Positions 35,073 through 43,915 of a stretch of 64,000 bases of DNA are shown piece after piece (the stretch's first letter is position 1; every line of letters begins with the position of its first letter). Position numbers and translations under genes: made by a program. The notes beneath the pieces are model-generated. The model was given only the letters and a program-made list of their open reading frames with translations. It had not been told where the DNA came from and ran no database searches. This DNA is from Mucilaginibacter lappiensis (GTDB lineage: Bacteria; Bacteroidota; Bacteroidia; Sphingobacteriales; Sphingobacteriaceae): assembly GCF_900155965.1 (NCBI RefSeq), contig NZ_FTMG01000009.1:185810-249809 (forward strand), written 5' to 3'.

Positions 35073-35870
35073 ATGATAAAAAATAGTTTCTTAAAGATTT
35101 TTTTAGCTATTGTTTCCGTAATTCTTATATCTTCCTGTAGCAATGAGAAAAAGCTAGTTTATTTTCAAAAAACAAAAGGTTTTACTGATACGCTTGATTT
35201 AGCTAAAGTTTATATCCCCAAAATTCAACCAGGAGACATTCTCTCCATTTATGTAAATTCATTAAACCCAGAAGCCAGTAGTTTTTTTAATCCTTATTCG
35301 GTTAGTGCGAGCTCTGGTGGGACTTCTTCAGCAAGCAGTGGTTCTGCCGTACTAAGTCAGTCTGCAGCCCCGGGATATTTAGTTAACTCATCTGGTGTTA
35401 TACAATTGCCTTTGATAGGGAATCTAAAAATAAGTGGACTTTCAACTACGCAAGCAAGCGATACGATAAAAGTTTTAGTAAGTAAATATTTAAAAGAACC
35501 AACCGTAAACGTTAGGTTCTTAAATTATCGTATTTCCGTTTTAGGAGAGGTAGCCAAGCCCTCAATTTATACTATCCCAAATGAAATGATAACATTACCT
35601 GAGGCGTTGAGTTTAGCTGGGGACTTAACGGTATTTGCCAGAAGAGATAGTATAACGATTGTTAGGGATATGAACGGGAAGAAGGTTTTTGGGAATGTTG
35701 ATTTGAGAGGGAGGGACGTTTTTAATTCTCCTTATTATTATTTGCACGCTAACGATGTTATATATGTAAAAACAGGAAAGGCCAAAGCTCAATCAATTGA
35801 TAGAACTTATCAGGTAATACCAATTGTGGTAAGCTTACTTACTTTAATACTTTACATTGTAAGGAGATAG
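35073..35870 (+). CDS. Polysaccharide export outer membrane lipoprotein (Wza/BexD-like)
   Basis: Wza-type proteins form the outer-membrane channel for capsule or exopolysaccharide. The 265-residue protein has a lipoprotein signal with acylated Cys in VILISSCSNE (residue 22), a Poly_export domain with QPGDILSIYVNSLNPEA and a SLBB domain with RFLNYRISVLGEVAKPSIYT. A C-terminal hydrophobic helix (about 243-262, VIPIVVSLLTLILYIV) replaces the Wza barrel, as is common in Bacteroidota. It opens the polysaccharide locus, 13 bases before the kinase gene. Confidence 0.92.
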   Translation: MIKNSFLKIFLAIVSVILISSCSNEKKLVYFQKTKGFTDTLDLAKVYIPKIQPGDILSIYVNSLNPEASSFFNPYSVSASSGGTSSASSGSAVLSQSAAPGYLVNSSGVIQLPLIGNLKISGLSTTQASDTIKVLVSKYLKEPTVNVRFLNYRISVLGEVAKPSIYTIPNEMITLPEALSLAGDLTVFARRDSITIVRDMNGKKVFGNVDLRGRDVFNSPYYYLHANDVIYVKTGKAKAQSIDRTYQVIPIVVSLLTLILYIVRR

Positions 35871-35883
35871 TTATATAGTTTTT

Positions 35884-38247
35884 ATGCAAGAAGAAAAAAA
35901 ATTTTCCGAATATATTGTTAGTGGTGCTGAAGAACCCGAAGTAAATCCTCGAGAGATATTATTTAAATATTTAGTTCATTGGAAATGGTTTGTTGTTTCT
36001 TTGCTATTAGCATTGGTGCTTGGTTATTTGTTTATCCAAACGCAAATTCCTCAGTATAAAATTCAGACTACTTTATTAATTAAAGACGATAAAAGCGGTG
36101 CAAGCAGCGATGCTAAAGATTTGTTAAATCAGCTCGATCTAAATTCTTCAAGTAAGATCATAGATAATGAAATACAAATACTGAAGTCAAATTCTTTAAT
36201 GACTAAAGTTATAGAAGCATTACATCTTCAAACAAATTATTATATACAGCATCACTTAGCAAAATATTATTTGTACAAAAACTCTCCATTCAAAGTGGAA
36301 GTTCTAAAGCCGGGCCCGCTTACTTATTCTAAGGAATGGCTTGTTAATTTGGTTGATGAACAAAAAGCCTTGTTTAATGGGAAACCGGTTTCACTAAATA
36401 AACCTGTACAAACAGACGCTGGTCTTATACTCATTACCCGTGCTAAAAGTGTACGATTTTCTAATCAGCCTATTTATGTTACTTTTAGTACAACCGCAAA
36501 TCTTGCTGCTGCTTACTCCGGTAACATAAAAATTGATCCAGCAAGTAAGGAGGCTACTGTATTACTAATTAGTTTAGAAGATGCTATCCCTCAGCGCGGA
36601 AAAGACATTTTAGATAACCTAATAGACGAATACAATATTGCCGCCATTGATGATAAAAATAAAACGGCAACAAATTCATTAAACTTTATTCAAAGCCGAT
36701 TGGTATCAATAGCCAATGATTTAAGTTCTGTTGAAAAAAAAGTACAGGATTATAAATCAAGCAATAGCATCACTGATATAACTGCTGAATCAGGATTGTT
36801 TTTGAGCAGTGTGAAGGATAACGACGATCAATTAAGCAAAATAAACTTACAGCTTGCATCGTTGGATAATCTGGAGTCTTATTTAAATGAAGGCAATGAT
36901 AATACGGGAGTAAAATTACCATCAATGCTGGGTATACAAGACCCTTCTTTATTGGCCTTGGTACAACAATTGGGTCAGGCACAAATAACAAGAACAAGCT
37001 TATTACGAACTACACCTGAAACAAATCCAATTGTTAATTCTATAAACGACCAGATACAAAGTATTAAAGAAACATTACTGCCTACATTAAAGAACGTAAG
37101 GAGTGGCTTACTATTAAATAAAGAGCAGTTAATAAGCGAAAGCAAAAAGTTTTCGGGAATAATAAAAAATGTACCTGCTAAAGAAAGAGGTTTACTTGAT
37201 GTAATGAGGCAGCAGGATATAAAAAATAATCTGTTTAATTTCTTATTACAAAAGCGCGAATCAACAGAGCTTTCTTTAGCTACAACTATTTCAGATAGTA
37301 GAACAATTGATAAAGCGATAAGTGATAACACTCCTTTGAAGCCGGTTAAGGGTGTAATTTATTCTTTTTTTATACTATTAGGATTACTTCTGCCAATTAT
37401 AGTAATATATCTGAAAAACGTATTAGATTATAAAATCAGGGATAAATCTCAAATTGAAAAGCTTACGAGAACACCAATTCTTGCTGAGATAGCCCACTCT
37501 GATGACTCGGTTCCTCTTATTGTATCTGAGCGCCCTCGTTCAATGATTGCCGAACAAATGAGAGCTTTTCGTACCAATCTTCAATATATTGATTTCAATA
37601 ATGATCATAAAGTGATTTTATTTACTTCAAATATAAGCGGTGAAGGAAAGTCATTTATCTCATTGAACTTAGGCGCAAGTTTAGCAACTGCAAATAAAAA
37701 AGTAGTTGTTTTAGAGCTGGATTTGCGTAAGCCCAAACTTCACTCGGCCCTTGGGTTAGAAAATTCAGTAGGTTTATCAAATTATTTTATAGGCAAGGTA
37801 AGTTCTAAAGACATTATAAGGTCTATCCCACAACAAGAGAATTATTATATCATAACAAGCGGTCCTGTGCCGCCAAATCCTGCGGAATTATTGACCAACG
37901 GACGAATGGATATATTAATAGCTGAGCTTAAAAAAGAATTTGATTTTATAATTCTTGATGCTCCTCCTGTAGGCTTGGTTACCGATGCCCAAATACTAAG
38001 CAAGTGGGCTGATGCAACAATGTTTGTAATTAGAAATAACTATAGTATCAAAGCCCAGGTTAGTTTAATTGATAATCTGTATCGTAAGCAAATATTTAAA
38101 AACCTAAACATTGTATACAACTCTGTTGATAGAGGAAATGGGTATGGCTACGGCTACGGCTATGGTTATGGCTATGGTTATTATGAAGAGGACTTAAATA
38201 AAAAAAGGATATTGAGTCCGTTTAGTAGATTCTTCAAAAAAGATTAA
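35884..38247 (+). CDS. Wzc-like chain-length regulator and tyrosine autokinase
   Basis: Wzc proteins control export and chain length through cycles of tyrosine phosphorylation. The 787 residues comprise an N-terminal Wzz domain with a membrane helix near 35-52, a periplasmic coiled coil, a second membrane helix near 490-512 and a cytoplasmic BY-kinase: Walker A SNISGEGKS near 570, Walker A' VVVLELDLRKPKLH near 605 and Walker B DFIILDAPP near 687. The tail has a strict Tyr-Gly repeat (GNGYGYGYGYGYGYGYYEED), the cluster expected to be phosphorylated. It is the partner of the Wza-like lipoprotein encoded just upstream. Confidence 0.95.
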   Translation: MQEEKKFSEYIVSGAEEPEVNPREILFKYLVHWKWFVVSLLLALVLGYLFIQTQIPQYKIQTTLLIKDDKSGASSDAKDLLNQLDLNSSSKIIDNEIQILKSNSLMTKVIEALHLQTNYYIQHHLAKYYLYKNSPFKVEVLKPGPLTYSKEWLVNLVDEQKALFNGKPVSLNKPVQTDAGLILITRAKSVRFSNQPIYVTFSTTANLAAAYSGNIKIDPASKEATVLLISLEDAIPQRGKDILDNLIDEYNIAAIDDKNKTATNSLNFIQSRLVSIANDLSSVEKKVQDYKSSNSITDITAESGLFLSSVKDNDDQLSKINLQLASLDNLESYLNEGNDNTGVKLPSMLGIQDPSLLALVQQLGQAQITRTSLLRTTPETNPIVNSINDQIQSIKETLLPTLKNVRSGLLLNKEQLISESKKFSGIIKNVPAKERGLLDVMRQQDIKNNLFNFLLQKRESTELSLATTISDSRTIDKAISDNTPLKPVKGVIYSFFILLGLLLPIIVIYLKNVLDYKIRDKSQIEKLTRTPILAEIAHSDDSVPLIVSERPRSMIAEQMRAFRTNLQYIDFNNDHKVILFTSNISGEGKSFISLNLGASLATANKKVVVLELDLRKPKLHSALGLENSVGLSNYFIGKVSSKDIIRSIPQQENYYIITSGPVPPNPAELLTNGRMDILIAELKKEFDFIILDAPPVGLVTDAQILSKWADATMFVIRNNYSIKAQVSLIDNLYRKQIFKNLNIVYNSVDRGNGYGYGYGYGYGYGYYEEDLNKKRILSPFSRFFKKD

Positions 38248-38324
38248 AGACCTCTTAGGCAATAATGGCTGAGTGGTATAAAGTCATAGATATGACATTT
38301 ACTTGTTTACTTTAACAATATATT

Positions 38325-39365
38325 ATGTTAATTTATACTTTAAAAATTATAGAGTTAAGATACGAAACGGTAGATACTCTAACCATTTGTTTCAAGCAAC
38401 CTGGCTTGAAAAAAGTGAAGTATTTAGCTGGGCAGTATTTAACGCTAATTTTTCGTATAAATGGCCGTAGATACATTAGGCCTTATTCTTTCTCATCTGC
38501 TCCGGGGATTGATTCAAATATTGAAGTAACAGTGAAGCGTGTAACAGGGGGGATTGTATCAAATCATATCCATGACAAATTATCAGTTGGAGATATTGTT
38601 GAAGTTTTTGAACCTTTAGGGGATTTTACTTTAGATAAAGTAACTAATTTGGCTAATTCACATCTGGTTTTATGGGGAGCAGGCAGTGGTGTTACACCTT
38701 TAATGTCAATAGCAAAATTTGTTTTACATAATGGACTTTGTAATCACCTAACGCTGGTGTATGGAAATAAAAGCTTTGAAAGTGTTATTTTTTCTAACCA
38801 AATAAACGAACTTAAAAAAACGTTTAAAAATCTTTCATTATTTCATTTTTATTCAAAACTTACAATAAGTGCTACAAATAGTAATATTATAGAAGGAAGA
38901 ATTGATCCGAAGAAAATTCTTTCTGTCATGAAAAGCGAACGTCCCTTGGAAAATACGGTCCACTATATATGCGGACCTACAGGTTTAAAAGAGTCCGTTA
39001 AAGATCAATTATATAAATTAGGTATAATTGATGAAAATATCTATACTGAAGATTTTGAAATTGTTCGAGACCCTAAGGAGTTTGAATTAATACTAACTCA
39101 GAATGTAGAAATTATTATGGGCAATTCGAATCAAAATATTGAAGTAGTGAAAGGAAAAAGCATCCTTGAGGCTGGCCTCGATGCATCTCTGGAGCTTTCT
39201 TATTCCTGCCAAACCGGGAGCTGTCTGATATGTAAAGGAAAACTACTTTCAGGAGAAGTCAAGATGATTGGTGCACATAAAAAGAACGAGTTATTACCAG
39301 ACGAATGTTTGTTGTGTTGTAGTTTTCCAGTAACCAATAATGTTAAGGTTTTAGTAACAGATTAA
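38325..39365 (+). CDS. Flavin/2Fe-2S reductase for CDP-dideoxyhexose synthesis (E3-like, FNR then ferredoxin)
   Basis: E3 passes electrons from NADH through FAD and a 2Fe-2S centre to the C3 dehydrase E1. The 346-residue protein has an FAD domain with RPYSFSS near 50-56, a nucleotide-binding domain with GAGSGVTPLMS near 118-128, and a C-terminal plant-type ferredoxin with CQTGSCLIC and a distant Cys in LLCC. Known E3 enzymes (AscD, DdhD) carry the ferredoxin domain at the N-terminus, so this PaaE-like order is permuted. The role as E3 is inferred from the next five genes. Confidence 0.8.
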   Translation: MLIYTLKIIELRYETVDTLTICFKQPGLKKVKYLAGQYLTLIFRINGRRYIRPYSFSSAPGIDSNIEVTVKRVTGGIVSNHIHDKLSVGDIVEVFEPLGDFTLDKVTNLANSHLVLWGAGSGVTPLMSIAKFVLHNGLCNHLTLVYGNKSFESVIFSNQINELKKTFKNLSLFHFYSKLTISATNSNIIEGRIDPKKILSVMKSERPLENTVHYICGPTGLKESVKDQLYKLGIIDENIYTEDFEIVRDPKEFELILTQNVEIIMGNSNQNIEVVKGKSILEAGLDASLELSYSCQTGSCLICKGKLLSGEVKMIGAHKKNELLPDECLLCCSFPVTNNVKVLVTD

Positions 39366-39382
39366 TCAATTAAAATAATTAG

Positions 39383-40156
39383 ATGAAAGTTGTATTATTA
39401 GCAGGAGGACTGGGCACCAGACTATCCGAAGAAACAGTATTAAAACCTAAACCCATGGTTGAGATAGGTGGAATGCCTATTTTGTGGCATATCATGAAAA
39501 TCTATTCCAGCTATGGCTATAATGATTTTATTGTTTGTCTTGGGTATAAGGGCTACGTTATTAAAGAGTATTTTGCCAATTACTTTTTGCACAAGTCCGA
39601 TGTTACTATTGACCTTGCTGATAACTCAATTAAAGTGCATGATTCGCAGGCTGAGCCGTGGAAAATAACGTTGGTTGATACTGGTAATGAATCAATGACA
39701 GGAGGACGTATAAAACGTATTCAGCCTTTTGTTGGTGATTCTCCGTTTATGCTTACTTATGGTGATGGAGTATGTGATATTGATATAAAGGCTTTGGTAA
39801 AATATCATGAAGAACATGGTAAATCATGTACAGTTACATCAGTGCAGCCATCAGGCAGATTTGGTTCATTAAATATTCTTGAAGATTCCACGGTTCACTC
39901 ATTTATGGAAAAACCTAAAGGTGATGGTGCCTGGATCAATGGTGGATTCTTTGTTTGCCAACCAGAGGTTTTTAATTACATAAAAGAAGGTGATAGTACA
40001 GTTTGGGAACAACAGCCTATGGAACAAATAGCTAATGCCGGTCAAATGAACGCATATAAACATACTGGCTTTTGGCGACCAATGGATACACTTAAGGATA
40101 AGCAGGATTTGAATGCAATGTGGGAAACAAATAAGGCACCCTGGAAAATTTGGTAA
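39383..40156 (+). CDS. rfbF: Glucose-1-phosphate cytidylyltransferase
   Basis: This enzyme makes CDP-glucose from CTP and glucose-1-phosphate, the first step towards 3,6-dideoxyhexoses. The 257 residues begin with the nucleotidyltransferase signature MKVVLLAGGLGTRLSEETVL and contain KPMVEIGGMPILWHIMKIYS, LTYGDGVCDID (metal site) and FMEKPKGDGAWINGGFFV. The stop overlaps the next start (TAATG). Confidence 0.96.
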   Translation: MKVVLLAGGLGTRLSEETVLKPKPMVEIGGMPILWHIMKIYSSYGYNDFIVCLGYKGYVIKEYFANYFLHKSDVTIDLADNSIKVHDSQAEPWKITLVDTGNESMTGGRIKRIQPFVGDSPFMLTYGDGVCDIDIKALVKYHEEHGKSCTVTSVQPSGRFGSLNILEDSTVHSFMEKPKGDGAWINGGFFVCQPEVFNYIKEGDSTVWEQQPMEQIANAGQMNAYKHTGFWRPMDTLKDKQDLNAMWETNKAPWKIW

Positions 40157-41238
40157 TGATGTATAATAATTTAGCTTCAGTATACAAAGGCAAGAAAGTT
40201 TTTTTAACCGGCCATACCGGTTTTAAAGGTTCCTGGATGCTTAAAGCCCTATCTATGTTGGGTGCTGATGTAAAGGGCTATGCGTTAGCTCCGGATAACG
40301 ACAAAAATTTATATCATTTAATAAAAGGCGATCAGTTGTGTGAATCAACTATAGCGGACTTGAGAAACAAACAAAAATTAATTGACGATATAAAAGAATT
40401 TCAACCAGATTTTGTATTTCATCTTGCAGCCCAGCCTCTGGTAAGATTATCATATGAGCTTCCGACAGAAACTTTTGAGATAAATGCTATTGGCACGGCA
40501 AATTTGCTTGAGGGGGTAAGGTCGATAAATAAACCTTGTAACGTGATACTGATCACTACGGATAAGGTTTATCATAATAATGAATGGATATACCCATACC
40601 GTGAAAATGACCGGCTTGGTGGTTATGATCCTTATAGCGCAAGTAAAGCATGTGCGGAATTGGTGATTGATTCATACCGTAACTCGTTCTTTAATACCAA
40701 AAACTATCAGGAACACCAAAAAGCTATAGCTGTTACCAGAGCAGGAAATGTTATAGGCGGCGGCGATTGGTCAAAGGATCGTTTAATACCAGATATAGCA
40801 AGAGCAATTGGTAACAATGAAAAAATAATCATCCGAAATCCTACCTCTATAAGACCATGGCAACATGTTTTAGAACCAGTTTTGGGTTATTTATTACTTG
40901 GAGCTAAATTAGTAACCGATCCGGTTAAATATGCTCAGGCATATAACTTTGGGCCATACGGAGAAGATGCTCTTACCGTTAAAACAATGGTAGAACTTTC
41001 GATCGCTACCTGGGGCATGGGTGAGTACGAGGTGCCTGAATTTATAAACCAACCGCATGAGGCTGGTTTGCTAAAACTTGATATCAGTAAGGCAACGGAT
41101 CAATTGGGATGGAAGCCTCAGCTGAATGCAAAAAAAGCTGTTGAATATACAATAGACTGGTATAAAAACTTTTTTGAAAACGAGGGAAGTTCAGAAAGAT
41201 ATACCGAAACGCAGATAACCTATTTTCTCAATGGCTAA
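40156..41238 (+). CDS. rfbG: CDP-glucose 4,6-dehydratase
   Basis: This converts CDP-glucose to CDP-4-keto-6-deoxyglucose using bound NAD. The 360-residue short-chain dehydrogenase has FLTGHTGFKGSWML (Rossmann GxxGxxG) near the start, TTDKVYHNNEWIYPYRENDR, the catalytic YSASK motif (DPYSASKACAEL) and GNVIGGGDWSKDRLIPD. I chose the ATG at 40156, overlapping the previous stop; a TTG six bases earlier is in frame but inside rfbF. Confidence 0.95.
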   Translation: MMYNNLASVYKGKKVFLTGHTGFKGSWMLKALSMLGADVKGYALAPDNDKNLYHLIKGDQLCESTIADLRNKQKLIDDIKEFQPDFVFHLAAQPLVRLSYELPTETFEINAIGTANLLEGVRSINKPCNVILITTDKVYHNNEWIYPYRENDRLGGYDPYSASKACAELVIDSYRNSFFNTKNYQEHQKAIAVTRAGNVIGGGDWSKDRLIPDIARAIGNNEKIIIRNPTSIRPWQHVLEPVLGYLLLGAKLVTDPVKYAQAYNFGPYGEDALTVKTMVELSIATWGMGEYEVPEFINQPHEAGLLKLDISKATDQLGWKPQLNAKKAVEYTIDWYKNFFENEGSSERYTETQITYFLNG

Positions 41239-42154
41239 GGTTTTTATTACAGGTGTTACCGGATTTTTAGGCTCAAATATAGCGAACTATTTAGTAGAGC
41301 AAGGGCATACCATAGCCGCTACTTATAGGGATGGCTCCTCAAGACATTTATGTAAGAATTTTGAGGGCAGAATTATCTGGATATTGCAAGATGGGAATAG
41401 TTGGATGGAGAAGGTTATAGATTTTGAACCGGAAATAATTATTCATTCAGCGTGGATAGGAGTTGGCCATTTGGAGAGGAATGTATGGGAAATACAATCA
41501 GCTAATATTATTTTTACTGAACAAGTATTGTCTGTAGCGCAAAGGTCAATGACAAAAAAAGTTATTTCTTTAGGATCGCAAGCCGAGTATGGCGTTTTTG
41601 ACGGTTGCATAACGGAGGAACATGTTTTAAATCCGACAGAAGCTTATGGTTGTGTTAAGCTGGTTTGTGCCGAACTTGTAAAACAATTTTGTAATCACAA
41701 TAAAATAGATTGGTTTTGGCTTAGGTTATTCTCATTTTTTGGAATAGGTGAATCTGAGAAATGGTTAATCCCAACTTTAGTTAATAAATTACTAACTACT
41801 GATCATATGGATTTAACGCCTGGTGAACAAAAGTATGCTTATTTATATGTTGAGGATTTAGGAAGGGGTATTAATCAGATTATTAATGTTAACGGGTCTT
41901 CAGGCGTATATAATATCTCTGGGAAAAACTTAGTTAGTCTTAAAAGTTTGGTAGAATTTATACGAGATCAAATAAATCCTTTATTTCAGTTAAATTTTTC
42001 TAAATTATCATATAGAGAAAATCAACCTATGCATATGCAAGGTAATGTTTCAAAATTTGTTAATGAATTTGGCGAATTTGAAGTTTCAGATTTTAATGAA
42101 TCACTTATTCTAACAGTAAACCACATTAAAGAACAGGTAAAAAAACATCAATAA
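41231..42154 (+). CDS. NAD(P)-dependent sugar reductase/epimerase (YerF-like by context)
   Basis: The 307-residue extended SDR has a Rossmann motif TGVTGFLGSNIANYL and the YxxxK pair in EAYGCVKLVCAEL near residues 139-151. In dideoxyhexose clusters this position is filled by the last 4-keto reductase (abequose or paratose synthase type), and in yersiniose clusters by YerF, which reduces the side-chain ketone. Because a YerE-like TPP enzyme follows directly, YerF is the better guess, but an ordinary 4-reductase cannot be excluded. It overlaps both neighbours by a few bases. Confidence 0.7.
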   Translation: MAKVFITGVTGFLGSNIANYLVEQGHTIAATYRDGSSRHLCKNFEGRIIWILQDGNSWMEKVIDFEPEIIIHSAWIGVGHLERNVWEIQSANIIFTEQVLSVAQRSMTKKVISLGSQAEYGVFDGCITEEHVLNPTEAYGCVKLVCAELVKQFCNHNKIDWFWLRLFSFFGIGESEKWLIPTLVNKLLTTDHMDLTPGEQKYAYLYVEDLGRGINQIINVNGSSGVYNISGKNLVSLKSLVEFIRDQINPLFQLNFSKLSYRENQPMHMQGNVSKFVNEFGEFEVSDFNESLILTVNHIKEQVKKHQ

Positions 42155-43872
42155 TGAAAGCATCTGATTACATAGCGAAATTTTTGGAGCAAAAGGGAGT
42201 CCAGTATGTTTTTGAACTTTCTGGTGGGATGATTACTCATCTTTTGGACTCTTTAAATCAAAAAACATCAATCAATATAATTTCAATGCACCATGAACAA
42301 GCAGCAGCTTTTGCTGCCGACGCTTATGGACGTGTTACAGGTATACCAGGAGTGGCTCTGGCCACCAGCGGCCCTGGTGCAACAAATTTAATTACAGGCA
42401 TAGGAAGTTGTTATTTTGATTCAACCCCCGCAGTTTTTATAACCGGACAAGTTAATAGACATGAGCAGAAGGGCGATCGCCCTATCAGGCAATTGGGGTT
42501 TCAGGAAACAGATATCATCTCCATGGTGAAGCCTATAACAAAAGCCTGTTATAAGGTGGAACATCAGGATGATTTACCATTAATTTTAGAAGAAGCATTT
42601 GCAATAGCTGTTGAAGGAAGACCAGGGCCTGTACTAATTGATATTCCTATGGATGTTCAAAGAGCACTAATTACAGTTCCTGCCCCTAATTTAGATGTAG
42701 CGCCTACATTGGCTCCAACCAAGGCAATTTTAGAAGATATTGTTGAAGATATTAAAAATGCTCAACGCCCGTTACTTTTAGTTGGCAGAGGAGTAAGGTC
42801 GGCTTTTGCAATAGATGCGATGAAAGTATTTATTGAAAAAACCAATGTTCCTGTTATTACAACGTTACTTGCTGTTGATGCTTTAGAATATACCCACCCC
42901 TCAAGAGTAGGTTTTATTGGAAGTTATGGTAATAGGTGGGCAAATATTGCGTTTGGAGAAAGTGATTTATTAATAGTAGTTGGTAGTCGCCTTGATATCA
43001 GACAAACAGGAGCAGACACTAAATTTTTTGAAAACAGAAAGATTTACCATATAGATTGCGAGCCCGGAGAGATCAATAACAGAATAAAAGGGTGTGTTCC
43101 GGTTGTTGCAGATGCTAAGCAATTTTTTGAAGACTTTAATACATTTTCAGCAGATGGTGAATTTCCAAATCCAACATCCTGGTATGAATATATTAACGGA
43201 CTAAGGGAACAATGGCCCGATGTTAAGGAGCTTGATCCCAACGGTATAAACCCAAATGTATTTATTCATAGTTTATCAAAAAACTCCCCTCTGTCTAAAT
43301 GTTTTATTGCTGATGTAGGAAGCCATCAAATGTGGACAGCACAGTCAATAGAATTAAAAAAAGATCAGCTGTTTCTTACATCTGCAGGGATGGGTGCTAT
43401 GGGATATGCTTTACCGGCGGGTATTGGTGCCAGTTTTGCCCTTGGCATAAAACCTGTAATTACTATAATTGGCGATGGTTGCATGCAAATTAATATACAG
43501 GAGTTACAAACCATTGCGCGCAATAAACTTCCAGTCAAGATCATTATCATGAATAATAAGAATTTGGGAATGATTCGGCAGTTTCAGGATAGTTATTTTG
43601 AGTCAAGATATCAATCAACTTATTGGGGCTATAGTGCTCCAGACTTTGAAAAGGTAGCCTTGGCATATGGAATAAACAGTATCACAATTTCAAAAGAAGA
43701 TGAAATTGAGGATGCGGTAAAGTGGATGTGGAATGATGTTAACAGGGATGCCCCTGTTTTATTGCAAATCATGATAGATCCCTATACAAATACTTACCCC
43801 AAAATAGCCTTTGGCAAGCCTATAACAGAAATGGAACCTTTTGCCAAACCTATTGAAATGGAAAGTACTTGA
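42154..43872 (+). CDS. Thiamine pyrophosphate enzyme of the acetolactate synthase family (YerE-like)
   Basis: The 572-residue protein resembles the catalytic subunit of acetolactate synthase: an N-terminal TPP domain with SMHHEQAAAFAADAYGRVTG (catalytic Glu), a central FAD/nucleotide domain, and a C-terminal TPP motif IGDGCMQINIQELQTIARNK. No regulatory subunit or other ilv gene is near. Inside a CDP-dideoxyhexose cluster the known homologue is YerE, which adds a two-carbon unit from pyruvate to C4 of the 4-keto sugar to make yersiniose. The family is certain; the YerE role is inferred from context. Confidence 0.78.
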   Translation: MKASDYIAKFLEQKGVQYVFELSGGMITHLLDSLNQKTSINIISMHHEQAAAFAADAYGRVTGIPGVALATSGPGATNLITGIGSCYFDSTPAVFITGQVNRHEQKGDRPIRQLGFQETDIISMVKPITKACYKVEHQDDLPLILEEAFAIAVEGRPGPVLIDIPMDVQRALITVPAPNLDVAPTLAPTKAILEDIVEDIKNAQRPLLLVGRGVRSAFAIDAMKVFIEKTNVPVITTLLAVDALEYTHPSRVGFIGSYGNRWANIAFGESDLLIVVGSRLDIRQTGADTKFFENRKIYHIDCEPGEINNRIKGCVPVVADAKQFFEDFNTFSADGEFPNPTSWYEYINGLREQWPDVKELDPNGINPNVFIHSLSKNSPLSKCFIADVGSHQMWTAQSIELKKDQLFLTSAGMGAMGYALPAGIGASFALGIKPVITIIGDGCMQINIQELQTIARNKLPVKIIIMNNKNLGMIRQFQDSYFESRYQSTYWGYSAPDFEKVALAYGINSITISKEDEIEDAVKWMWNDVNRDAPVLLQIMIDPYTNTYPKIAFGKPITEMEPFAKPIEMEST

Positions 43873-43915
43873 TCTCAACAATAAATATATTATACTATAA
43901 ACAAGATAAATTGTC

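Noticed and set aside
42154..43872. Acetolactate synthase for branched-chain amino acids (ilvB)
   Set aside because: No ilvN, ilvC, ilvD or leu genes nearby; it is embedded in CDP-dideoxyhexose genes, which fits a YerE-type role better.
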